Shown here: piece by piece, positions 1 to 8,410 of the stretch
How the letters are laid out: every line of letters starts with the position of its first letter
How positions within the stretch are numbered: position 1 is the stretch's first letter
Assembly (NCBI RefSeq): GCF_014696675.1
Contig: NZ_JACJQN010000002.1
Location: 62,001 to 126,000, forward strand
Direction: 5' to 3'
From: Phormidium tenue FACHB-1052
Lineage (GTDB): Bacteria; Cyanobacteriota; Cyanobacteriia; Phormidesmidales; Phormidesmidaceae
DNA: 64,000 bases
Position numbers and translations under genes: made by a program
The notes under the pieces: model-generated
The model's database searches: none
What the model was told of the DNA's origin: nothing
Seen by the model: the letters and a program-made list of their open reading frames with translations, nothing else

Positions 1-3000
1 GTCATCCACGGCGATGACCCGCACGCCGGTCAGGTCGATCTGCCCCGACAAAACGGGCATTGCCCGGTGGCTGGGGCGGTGGCTAAGCAGCGGCAAACTC
101 ACGGTAAACGTCGCCCCTTTGCCCTCGCCGGGGCTGTCGGCGCTGATGGTGCCGCCGTGGGCTTCTGCTAGGTAGCGCACGATCGCCAACCCCAGACCCA
201 ACCCCCCAAACTGCCGGGTAATCGACGTATCGGCCTGACGAAAGGATTCAAAAATATGGGGCAGAAACTCTGGCCGAATGCCTTGGCCGGTGTCGGTGAC
301 CTTAAGCTGGGCCCAGTGGTCTACCTGGGCGAGCTGAATCGTGATCTGGCCCTGTTCGGGGGTAAATTTGATGGCGTTGGTGAGCAGGTTCCAAACAATC
401 TGCTGAATGCGAGCCCCGTCGCCTTGAATCTGCCCAACGTCGGGCAGATCGGTCTCGATGCGAATGGCTTTGGCATCGGCTGCGGCCTGCACGGTTTCGA
501 TCGCCGCCTCAATCACAAATACCGGATCGACCGAGGCGGGTTCGATCTTGAGCTTGCCGCGCAAAATCTTAGCGATGTCTAAGAGGTCGTCAATGAGCTG
601 AGTCTGCAACTTGGCGTTGCGCTCAATGGTTTCGAGGGCGCGGGCGGTTTTTTCCGCGTCGAGTTTTTTGGTTTGCAGCAGCTTGGCCCAACCCAAAATT
701 GGGTTGAGGGGCGACCTCAGCTCGTGGGACAAAATCGCCAAAAACTCGTCTTTGATGCGGTTAGCCCGCTCAGCGGCTTCGCGGGCGGCCTGCTCTTGGC
801 GCAGCAGCTGTTCGCGGGCGACTTCGGCCTGTTTTTTCTGAGTAATGTCGAGGATGGTGCCGGTAAAGCGCAGGGGGTTGCCATCGCGATCAAAGTAGGT
901 CTGCCCCTTGGCCCGCACCCACCGTTCTACCCGATCTTGCAGGCCAATCACCCGATATTCCACATCGTAGCTGCCGCCACTTTCCTGGGTGAGCGACTCG
1001 GCGATCACCTGTTTTAGGCGATCGCGATCGTCGGGGTGCAGCCCTTCGTAAAACCGTTCGGGGCTGCTGTCGGCCTCGGGGGGTAGGCCAAAAATGGCTT
1101 TACAGCCTGCGTCCCAAATTAGCTGGTTGGTGATTAGGTTCCAGTCCCAAATGCCCATATTGGCCGACTCGATTGCCATGCGCAGGCAGTCTTCGCTTTC
1201 TTGCAGAGCCATTGCGGCCTGCTGGCGCTCGGTGGCGATTTGAATTCTTTCACTGATGTCAACGGCGGCGCAGGTGATGCCGACAATGGCGTTTTGGTCG
1301 TCGTAAATGGGGTCGACAGTCAGGTCGTAATAGGTAGTTTGCCCATTGGCCGTCACCTTGACCTCCTCGCGCAGGCCGACGCCGGTGGCGATCACCTGAC
1401 GCTTGAGGTAAGTGAGCCGGGCCGCTGTCTCGGGCGAGGCCAAATCTTCGTCGCGCTTGCCAAGCACCTGGTCTTTATTCAGATCGTGGGTGGGGTTGTA
1501 AATCCAGGTGTAGCGCAGGTCAAGATCCTGATTAAAGAGGCTAATTGGCGCACTCTTGAGAGCAACATTGAGCCGTTCGGTGGTCTGTTGCAGAGTCAGC
1601 TCGGCCTGTTTGCGTTCGTCTTCAGCGCGCTTGCGTTCGGTTATGTCAATGTCGATACCTGTCATAGTGAGCGGGATGCCCATAGCGCTATAGAAAACCC
1701 GTCCCAGGCTCAAGATCCAGCACAGTGTGCCATCGGGTCTGATCACCCGTAATTCGATATTGTACTCGGCCTGGTTGTAGACCGCGTCGTGCAGCGCCCG
1801 CTCGACCCGAGGCAAGTCGTCGGGATAAACCATGGCCATGATGGCTTCGTAGCAGTGATCGCCATGATTGGGATCGAGGCCAAATAGGCGCTTGACATTG
1901 TCAGAAAACCGTACCACATTGAGCTGAATATCCCAGTCCCAGCTACCCATGCGGGCTGCGGCCATTGCCAGATTCAGGTGCTCCTGGTGGCGTTGCAGGG
2001 CAATTTCGGTCTGTTTAAACTCGGTGATGTCTCGCCACGCGATAATGCCCCCCGTGATCCTGCCCTCCTGGTCGTAAATCGGGCCAGCGTTGCACAACAG
2101 CGCAATGCTCTGCCCAGCGGCGGTTTGCAGCTGCCATTCCTCATTGGTGACGACCTCACCCTGTTGAACCGCGCGGGTGAGGGGCAAGGCTTCGGGGGTG
2201 GCAAGGCTGCCGTCGGCGGCAAAAATCTTCCAGGTTTCTGGATGGGCGGCGGCGGGCAGACCCTCCAGTTCCCCAAGGGGGCGACCGGTTAGCTCTTGCC
2301 CGTAGCGGCTGATTTGGCGAATGCGCACATCGGGTGCATCGGCAATGGTAATGCCTTCGGGAATGTAGGCCATCAAGGCATCGAGGGTGCGTTGACTGGC
2401 TTCGGCCTCCTGAATTTTTTGCTCTAGGGCAATTTCGACCCGTTTGCGATCGCTAATGTCGGCCAGCGCCCCGGCAAAGACCTCGGCCTGGCCTTCGCTG
2501 TCATATTCGGCCTGCCCGCGCGCAATCACCCAGCGCTCGTCACCGTGGGGGGTGCAGATGCGAAACTCGGCGGCGCAGCTCTCTCCAGTAGCGATCGCCT
2601 GGTCAATGGCAGCGGCCACCCGCGCCCGGTCGTCGGGGTGAATGATGGCGATAAATTTCTCCAGGCGCACCCCGGCAGCAACGCGCTCAGGGTCGAGGCC
2701 AAATAGCTGGGCAAAGCTGCGGTTGGCCACCACCCGATTCTTGCGAATGCTCCAGCACCAGGTGTACACCGACCCGGCAGACAGGGCCGCTTCGAGCTGA
2801 ATCAGGGCCTTGCGCAGCCGCAGTTCGGCCTGGTTGCGATCGCGCAAAGCCGCCTGCTGCTGGCTGATATCGACCGTGGAACCCACCACGCGCACCACCT
2901 GCCCCTGTTCGTCGCGCACCAGGCAGCCCCGCTCCCAAACGTCAACCCAGCGCCCGTCTTCGTGGCGAATGCGGTAGTCTGACTCGTAGAGCTGACTAGA

Positions 3001-4020
3001 GCTAGCGAAGAGTTCCGCCATGCGGTGGCGCAGTTGCGTTCGATCGTCGGGGTGAATGCGGTCTTCCCACCACCGCGATGTGAGCGGTGCTTCGGCAGCA
3101 GGCACCCCAACTAAATTGAATAGTTGCTCAGAGCGGTAAACGCAATCGTCCCCGTCCAGGCTCACCTCACTAACGTCAAACACCAGCCCATTCACCGCTT
3201 GAACAACGAGTTGAAGGCGCTCTTCTAGGTGCTTCTGGTCATCAATGTCGATCAGGGTGCCAACCCAGCCCGCGATCTGCCCGTCGAGGTCACGGGTTGG
3301 CACCCCCCGGTTCATCACCCAGCGATCAACGTCATCGTGGCGACGCAGGCGGTGCTCAACGGCAAAGGGCTGACCGGCGGCGATCGCTTTGGTCCACGGG
3401 ATCAAGATAGGGTCATACTCATGGGGATGCAGGCCGTTGGCACCCGCTAACCCCGGCGACTCGGTGGCGCTGAGGCCAGTGTACTCATACCAGTGCTGAT
3501 TGCAATAGTTGATGGCCCCGGTGCGATCAGCCGTCCACACGATCTGCGGCAGGGCAGCGGCTAGGGCTGCGCAGGGGGGTGGGGAGAATGAGGTGATGGG
3601 GCGATCGGTTAAGCCTGATGGGACGCTGCGCGCAGCCTCCTCACCAGAAATTGCCGCCTCTAGGGCTAAACCCAGTGTCCTTGGGGTGAGCTGGTCTCGC
3701 ACTAAATAGTCGGCGGCTCCAGCTTTAAGGGTCGCTACGGCTGCCTTCAAATCATTCTCGCCTACGACCACTATAGGTGGAGTTTTTTCCCAAACATGTT
3801 GCAGCGGCTTAAGCCGGTCGACGCCATCCCCATCTGAGGGGTCAAGGTCAAGCACAATACCATCGACCTGTAGCAGCTGGTCTGGGCTAATCTGGCGATC
3901 GCTTTGAGCCTCAACCACCCGGTAAAAGATAGCAGCCTCGTGCTGCACCATAGACCTCAATCGATCGGCCTGCCCAGGCGAGCTACTGACCAATAAAACT
4001 GTCCGCTCTGGGGGTGTCAT
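1..4020 (-). CDS. Multi-PAS hybrid sensor histidine kinase (3' end beyond window)
   Basis: Cytosolic signalling kinase; the reading frame is open from an ATG at 4020 to the left edge (1340 codons seen). Order of domains: an N-terminal receiver-like domain (about residues 6-125), seven PAS-type sensor domains (about 155-1060), a HisKA dimerisation domain with H-box SHELRSPLNP (His about 1099), and a HATPase domain with a GGLGLGLAIV glycine box. The last residues visible, VRVIAVDD, are the first strand of a C-terminal receiver, so the protein is a hybrid kinase continuing off the window. The N-terminal receiver is degenerate: its acidic pocket reads LLVSSS, although an Asp remains at the usual acceptor position (VLDLD). 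No membrane segment is seen; the ligand cannot be told. The architecture is typical of cyanobacteria. Confidence 0.93.
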   Translation of the reverse strand, partial: MTPPERTVLLVSSSPGQADRLRSMVQHEAAIFYRVVEAQSDRQISPDQLLQVDGIVLDLDPSDGDGVDRLKPLQHVWEKTPPIVVVGENDLKAAVATLKAGAADYLVRDQLTPRTLGLALEAAISGEEAARSVPSGLTDRPITSFSPPPCAALAAALPQIVWTADRTGAINYCNQHWYEYTGLSATESPGLAGANGLHPHEYDPILIPWTKAIAAGQPFAVEHRLRRHDDVDRWVMNRGVPTRDLDGQIAGWVGTLIDIDDQKHLEERLQLVVQAVNGLVFDVSEVSLDGDDCVYRSEQLFNLVGVPAAEAPLTSRWWEDRIHPDDRTQLRHRMAELFASSSQLYESDYRIRHEDGRWVDVWERGCLVRDEQGQVVRVVGSTVDISQQQAALRDRNQAELRLRKALIQLEAALSAGSVYTWCWSIRKNRVVANRSFAQLFGLDPERVAAGVRLEKFIAIIHPDDRARVAAAIDQAIATGESCAAEFRICTPHGDERWVIARGQAEYDSEGQAEVFAGALADISDRKRVEIALEQKIQEAEASQRTLDALMAYIPEGITIADAPDVRIRQISRYGQELTGRPLGELEGLPAAAHPETWKIFAADGSLATPEALPLTRAVQQGEVVTNEEWQLQTAAGQSIALLCNAGPIYDQEGRITGGIIAWRDITEFKQTEIALQRHQEHLNLAMAAARMGSWDWDIQLNVVRFSDNVKRLFGLDPNHGDHCYEAIMAMVYPDDLPRVERALHDAVYNQAEYNIELRVIRPDGTLCWILSLGRVFYSAMGIPLTMTGIDIDITERKRAEDERKQAELTLQQTTERLNVALKSAPISLFNQDLDLRYTWIYNPTHDLNKDQVLGKRDEDLASPETAARLTYLKRQVIATGVGLREEVKVTANGQTTYYDLTVDPIYDDQNAIVGITCAAVDISERIQIATERQQAAMALQESEDCLRMAIESANMGIWDWNLITNQLIWDAGCKAIFGLPPEADSSPERFYEGLHPDDRDRLKQVIAESLTQESGGSYDVEYRVIGLQDRVERWVRAKGQTYFDRDGNPLRFTGTILDITQKKQAEVAREQLLRQEQAAREAAERANRIKDEFLAILSHELRSPLNPILGWAKLLQTKKLDAEKTARALETIERNAKLQTQLIDDLLDIAKILRGKLKIEPASVDPVFVIEAAIETVQAAADAKAIRIETDLPDVGQIQGDGARIQQIVWNLLTNAIKFTPEQGQITIQLAQVDHWAQLKVTDTGQGIRPEFLPHIFESFRQADTSITRQFGGLGLGLAIVRYLAEAHGGTISADSPGEGKGATFTVSLPLLSHRPSHRAMPVLSGQIDLTGVRVIAVDD

Positions 4021-4209
4021 GGCAAGACTGATGGTGCAAACCTTGAGTTGGCTTCGCTATCGGGGGCGATCGCCCCTAAAACCGCTGCCTCTCAGGCCAA
4101 ACACAACCCAAAAAAAGCTGTAAACCTCAAAAGCAGGGCGAATTAGCGCAAATTGCTGAAGGAATCTTATAGCGCTACTACGACAACAGGAATATATCTA
4201 AGGGAGTAA

Positions 4210-4232
4210 ATACCTAGTGATGCCCTAGGTAT
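4210..4232. other. Palindromic hairpin in the 4021-4463 intergenic region
   Basis: Perfect 8-bp inverted repeat ATACCTAG / CTAGGTAT with a 7-nt loop. It lies between the divergent kinase gene and the ssl1498-like gene and could be an operator or RNA hairpin. I see nothing else in this roughly 440-bp gap. Confidence 0.3.
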
Positions 4233-4463
4233 GACAGCGCTGCTTTGCAGATACAGCGGGCAGAACTAAGCGCGATCGCAGATCACAATCTGGCTAAAGG
4301 ATGACGTGGGCCAAATTACAATCTGCTCCTAATGACAGTACTAAGCTTAACGACAGCGACGTTAACATCTCTTTATAAATGTCGCAGTTGTTTAGATCGG
4401 GCGATCGCCGCCAATCATGATGGGTCTTTGCCCTGCGACAGCCCTAATCATGACTTAACCCCT

Positions 4464-4754
4464 ATGACCGACCCAAATAATCGTTCTAACCGCGTTGGCA
4501 ACCCCAAGGAGGCCGAACCAGGCCGTGGGGCTCCTTGCAATCAGTGGGCTGTGCAAACGGCTCAGCCCACCAACGTCAACCCCGCCGATGAAAAAATTCC
4601 GTCCAATGTCGATGTGGACAAAAATCGGCAGCAAATCGTCGATTACGCGGCCCAAGAAGAGGGAACGCTGCCCACGTCCCATGGTTTTGTCATTGATGAA
4701 TCTGGCAACATCGATAACTTTGCCGTTGAACCCCCCATGTATGTCGAAGAATAG
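4464..4754 (+). CDS. Small ssl1498-family-like protein
   Basis: Acidic, soluble protein of 96 residues. The C-terminus contains NIDNFAVEPPMYVEE, which resembles the cyanobacterial ssl1498 family (annotated as light-harvesting-like) where NFA-EP-MY is the hallmark. I chose the ATG at 4464 because the conserved-looking part begins there; the frame is open back to 4332 with another ATG that would add a Cys-containing 44-residue extension unlike the family. The N-terminal half is low-complexity and Asn/Pro-rich. The gene stands before the DUF2267 gene with a 73-bp gap. Function unknown; the family link is inference from the short motif. Confidence 0.6.
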   Translation: MTDPNNRSNRVGNPKEAEPGRGAPCNQWAVQTAQPTNVNPADEKIPSNVDVDKNRQQIVDYAAQEEGTLPTSHGFVIDESGNIDNFAVEPPMYVEE

Positions 4755-4827
4755 GGCTCAGTCGGCACAGGCAGTAACGCTGCCCAACAGAGTTTTATCG
4801 TCATCAAAGAGGCACTAAGGAGGCATT

Positions 4828-5703
4828 ATGCCAATTTCTATTCGAGACGATGTAGTGTTTATCATCCTCGACAAAATCAACGCGTGCAACCAAGCAAACC
4901 CGCAGGATGACATTGATTTTTCTTCCACCGACTTCACTGGTTTAGGATTAACTGAGTCTGATCTACTAGGGCACCTAGACTATCTAAATCAGAGGCAGTA
5001 TATCAAAGCCGAATTTAGCGGCAACGCCTATGGCAACCAGGAAGACGTGCCTAGCGTAGTTGACCCAGACGAGGTCGGCTTTCGCATAGCCAACACCTAT
5101 GGTGCTGCAGACGGGCCTCTCCCTCACCTCATTGAATTTAAGCGAGCTACGTTGACAGAGAAAGGCCAGCGTATGTTAGAAGACATGGAACAAAACCCTC
5201 CCCAAAACCTCGATCAAGGGCCAGCGGTGCCGTTGCTCAACGAGCACACCCCGTTTTTAGAAAAGGTCAAAGTTAAGGGTGGTTTGCCCGATATCTACGA
5301 CGCTCGCGATATTACTGAAACAGTTTTTCGGGTGATGCGCGACGTGATGACCACGGCTGAGGCTGACCGTGTGGCGGCTGAACTGCACAACGATGCGCTG
5401 CCAACTGACGAAAAAGCCTTGCAAATGGAAGTGTCTGACCTTTGGAAAGACAGAAACCCCATTGTCGGTTTTTTGAGCCGTATTCGTCCGCCCCTCAAAG
5501 GGCCAGCACCTCTAGGTATCGACTCGAAGCTGTTCTTGACGCGAGTGGATAACGAAGCAGGCGTGCCAAAGACAGTCAATGCGGAAATCGTTGTCTCCGC
5601 CGTTTTTTCAGCCACCAAAGATGAGCTGTCCCAGGAACGTATTGAGGCAGTGGCCGAGTGGTTACCAGAAGGTAAAGTGCGCGAAATTTGGCAAGCAGCC
5701 TAG
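4828..5703 (+). CDS. DUF2267 domain protein with N-terminal winged-helix-like region
   Basis: A protein of 291 residues preceded by a strong ribosome site (AAGGAGG, 4818-4824). Residues about 145-285 fit DUF2267: FLEKVKVKGGLPD followed by an Arg/Met-rich helix with VFRVMRDVMTT and ADRVAAEL, then a second half with a helix ending EWLPEGKVREIW. The N-terminal 120 residues contain helix-turn patterns (LTESDLLGHLDYLNQRQYI) suggestive of a winged-helix fold. DUF2267 proteins are small helical proteins of unknown function in stress or membrane contexts. No signal peptide. It is not evidently in an operon with the next gene. Confidence 0.8.
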   Translation: MPISIRDDVVFIILDKINACNQANPQDDIDFSSTDFTGLGLTESDLLGHLDYLNQRQYIKAEFSGNAYGNQEDVPSVVDPDEVGFRIANTYGAADGPLPHLIEFKRATLTEKGQRMLEDMEQNPPQNLDQGPAVPLLNEHTPFLEKVKVKGGLPDIYDARDITETVFRVMRDVMTTAEADRVAAELHNDALPTDEKALQMEVSDLWKDRNPIVGFLSRIRPPLKGPAPLGIDSKLFLTRVDNEAGVPKTVNAEIVVSAVFSATKDELSQERIEAVAEWLPEGKVREIWQAA

Positions 5704-5716
5704 CACCATAGTCGTC

Positions 5717-5749
5717 AGTGGTGCGCGATCGCCCAACGACCGCACCACT
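5717..5749. terminator. Hairpin after DUF2267 gene
   Basis: Nine-bp inverted repeat AGTGGTGCG / CGCACCACT starting 14 bases after the stop codon. The loop contains a HIP1-type GCGATCGC. There is no T-run, so it may act with the stronger terminator at 5839. Confidence 0.4.
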
Positions 5750-5838
5750 ATATTAAAAGTCATCCCCTCAGCAGGGCAGCGCGCGGCATCTAGCAATGGT
5801 TAGCCGTATTAACCTTCTAAACATCACTCGCGTCGCTG

Positions 5839-5861
5839 CCCCTCCTGAGGGGTATTTTTTT
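5839..5861 (+). terminator. Rho-independent terminator
   Basis: Stem CCCCT / AGGGG with loop CCTG followed by TATTTTTTT. It terminates rightward transcription from the DUF2267 gene. Confidence 0.65.
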
Positions 5862-6062
5862 GCCTACAGCCCATAAAGTCTAGGTTCGTTCTTTTGCCAC
5901 ACAGTGCGGCTCAAGCCCACCTCGTTGCGGCCCTTCCCACAACCCACAGTTGCCCACTCGTTGATTCCCTTGCGCCCATCCTGTAACCGATTTTGTAACC
6001 ACGCTTCGCAGCTCTGAGTGGCTGGCTATGGTAATGGAGCAAAGCAAAACAGTGTTGAGATT

Positions 6063-6935
6063 ATGGCTCCCTTACCTCTTCAGACTAAAACGTTGATCGC
6101 GCTACTGGCCCTAGGTACGATCGCCATCCAAGGCATGGCAGCGGCCTGCATCGACCCCAGCTCAGGGGCCGGTGGTTTTCCAGAGCAGAGTGAACCCCGC
6201 CCTGCCCTAGAGCCAAATCCAGAGCCGCGCCCAGGCAACTGGGAAGTAGTGACAGTCGAAGACCTGCTAACCCGAGCGGTGAGCCGTCGCATCTTGCGAG
6301 CCGTCGCCGCCGAGGTCAATCGCCCCGCTTCTGCCCTGCGCATTGCTGCTGCCGAACCTGCCACCTGGGATGGCTGCATGGGCATCTATGAACCCGACCA
6401 GTTTTGCACCATGATTGCTATTTCGGGTCTGCGCCTTGTCGTCACCGATGGCGATCAAAGCTGGGTCTACCATGCCCGCCAAGATGGCCGAGAGCTGGTG
6501 CAAAACCCCACCGCCATTAGCCGCAACGGTCTCATTCCCGATTTCATTCCCCCAGTGATGTCGGAGCCGGAAGCAGAACCCGAAGCCCACATCTTTCGCT
6601 CAGTCGAATCGGGGAGCCTGATCGGCACCCAATTTGAAACCGTGCTGCTCACCGATGGCCGACTTTTGCGGAAAGAGAACGACAAAGTCGTGTCAGAACG
6701 GCAACTCTCAGCAGCACAAGTCGCCGCCTTTGAACAGGTGCTGGCAGACCAGCGCTTCCCTAACCTCAATCGCCTGCGCTATATCACCGATGCGGCCTTT
6801 GCCGATTACCCCACGGTGCAGCTGTCGGCCAGTCACTACGAAACCACCTACATTGATTTGGCTATCGACGATGCTCCACCCGCGCTTCAAGCCGTGGTGC
6901 AGGCCTGGAGCGATCTGACCACCGAGGCCCAGTAA
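6063..6935 (+). CDS. Secreted protein of unknown function
   Basis: Exported protein of 290 residues. I start at the ATG at 6063 because residues 1-30 then form a clean signal sequence (charged start, hydrophobic LIALLALGTIAIQG, then AAAC which could be a lipobox); an upstream GTG at 6018 would add 15 residues before the signal. The mature part has a Pro/Glu-rich linker, then a region with two close Cys residues (DGCMGIYEPDQFC) that could form a disulfide, an acidic linker and a C-terminal alpha/beta region. I do not recognise a family with certainty; comparable secreted proteins of unknown role occur in cyanobacteria. A strong hairpin follows. Confidence 0.8.
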   Translation: MAPLPLQTKTLIALLALGTIAIQGMAAACIDPSSGAGGFPEQSEPRPALEPNPEPRPGNWEVVTVEDLLTRAVSRRILRAVAAEVNRPASALRIAAAEPATWDGCMGIYEPDQFCTMIAISGLRLVVTDGDQSWVYHARQDGRELVQNPTAISRNGLIPDFIPPVMSEPEAEPEAHIFRSVESGSLIGTQFETVLLTDGRLLRKENDKVVSERQLSAAQVAAFEQVLADQRFPNLNRLRYITDAAFADYPTVQLSASHYETTYIDLAIDDAPPALQAVVQAWSDLTTEAQ

Positions 6936-6950
6936 CCGCCCTGAGCCGAG

Positions 6951-6998
6951 ACCGGCCATCCCTGTGGACACAGTGCTACACCCACAAGGATGGCCGGT
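6951..6998 (+). terminator. Strong hairpin terminator
   Basis: Eleven-bp perfect stem ACCGGCCATCC / GGATGGCCGGT beginning 15 bases after the stop codon, followed by only TT. Confidence 0.55.
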
Positions 6999-7139
6999 TT
7001 GCCCCCGCAGCCCAGAGCGGCATTGATGCGATCGCTATCCCTCCGCTCCGCAGCCTAGGGAGATTGGGGTGCAGGCGATTAACCTCAGCATTCGTTTTAT
7101 GATCGGATGAGTTAGTGAGTGGCTGACTGGGAGAGCAAC

Positions 7140-7547
7140 ATGGGAACTTGGTCAGTGGACGCCTTTGGCAATGACGATGCCGCCGATTGGGCCTTTGAGC
7201 TGGCAGAATCTGACGATCTATCGCTGGTGGAAGCGGCGATCGACGGGGCACTGGCTGAGAGCGATTACCTAGACGCGCCGGACGCGGCGATCGCCCTGGC
7301 CGCCATCGAGGTGATTGCCCGGCTCAACGGCAACTGGGGCGATCGCAACGCCTACACCGAACCAATCGATCGGTGGGTAGAGCGGGTCACTGTGCAGCTA
7401 GAGCCTGAGCTACTGGCGCGGGCGCGGGCCGCCATTGACCGCATTTTGAGCGAAAACTCGGAGATGGTAGACCTGTGGCAAGACAGCGACGATTACGAAG
7501 ATTGGTTGGGATCAGTGGAAGATCTGCGATCGCGCATCAGTGAATAA
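7140..7547 (+). CDS. DUF4259 domain protein
   Basis: Small acidic cytosolic protein of 135 residues. The N-terminus MGTWSVDAFGNDDAADW is the hallmark of DUF4259 (MG-W-x-x-F-NDDAxDW), followed by helices typical of that all-alpha family. The ATG at 7140 is chosen because the family begins exactly here and GGGAGAG stands just upstream; an in-frame GTG at 7119 would add seven unrelated residues. The function of the family is not known. It stands alone between the secreted protein and yaiI. Confidence 0.87.
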   Translation: MGTWSVDAFGNDDAADWAFELAESDDLSLVEAAIDGALAESDYLDAPDAAIALAAIEVIARLNGNWGDRNAYTEPIDRWVERVTVQLEPELLARARAAIDRILSENSEMVDLWQDSDDYEDWLGSVEDLRSRISE

Positions 7548-7639
7548 ATCAGAGGAATAAATACCTGATGCAGCCAGAGTTTGGATTGAATTAATCTGTA
7601 TTTTCAGCTTTCTCACCATTGATCACAGGCACCTACATT

Positions 7640-8089
7640 ATGCAGATATGGGTTGATGCCGACGCCTGCCCCAATGTGATCAAAGAGATCCTGTTTCGGG
7701 CCGCCAAACGGGTTGAGATGAAAACCACCCTGGTCGCCAATCAAGAGCTACAAATTCCAGGGTCTCCCTACATTGATGCCGTACTGGTGCGATCGGGTTT
7801 AGATGTCGCCGATAGCTATATTGTGCAGCACTTACAATCTGGTGATCTGGTGATCACCGCCGACATTCCCCTAGCGGCTGAAGCCATCGAAAAGGGGGCC
7901 TATGCCCTCAACCCCCGGGGCGAATTTTATGATCGCGGCAACATTCGAGAGCGCCTATCGATGCGAAATTTCTTAACTGAGCTTCGCAGCGGTGGGGTAG
8001 AAACCGGAGGCCCTCCCCCATTTAGCCAGCGAGATACGGCGGCGTTTGCTAACCAACTCGATCGCTTTTTGACCAAGCATAAAAAATAG
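7640..8089 (+). CDS. yaiI: YaiI/YqxD family (UPF0178, DUF188) protein
   Basis: Protein of 149 residues covering the full length of the UPF0178 family. It starts [20 protein letters not shown] and carries the conserved blocks [36 protein letters not shown] and a C-terminal [10 protein letters not shown]. The fold is related to PIN-type nucleases with conserved Asp residues ([14 protein letters not shown]), but the substrate is unsettled. The start at 7640 matches the family; an upstream TTG is unlikely. Single-gene unit followed by about 320 bases without a gene (8090-8410) in which I see no clear signal. Confidence 0.92.
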   Translation: MQIWVDADACPNVIKEILFRAAKRVEMKTTLVANQELQIPGSPYIDAVLVRSGLDVADSYIVQHLQSGDLVITADIPLAAEAIEKGAYALNPRGEFYDRGNIRERLSMRNFLTELRSGGVETGGPPPFSQRDTAAFANQLDRFLTKHKK

Positions 8090-8410
8090 GCAATAACGGC
8101 CCAATCGCTAAAAGAATCACGGTTCTAATAAATAATCGTTAGCCGCTAAAGTTAGCGCTTGCGGGTCGCCTATTCTGCCTAAGACTACGGGCCTGCTCAC
8201 AAGACTTAACCAAAAGACACAGAACTTTATCCAGCTAATAGAGATGCATGTGAGCGCCTCAAGGGCAGAATTATGTATGAGGGATAATGTAAGGTGCAAT
8301 ACATTATTCCTTGGTAGCGTTGCTCTCCGCAGAGTAGGCAATCTCTCGTGCTGCTAATAACATAGGCCATCCATCCTCTATAGCTCTGGGAAGCACTGAT
8401 TTTTGACAGT

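Noticed and set aside
256-1752. Rightward open frames inside the hybrid kinase region
   Set aside because: The leftward frame is continuous through seven PAS domains, HisKA and HATPase; the rightward ones are shadows.
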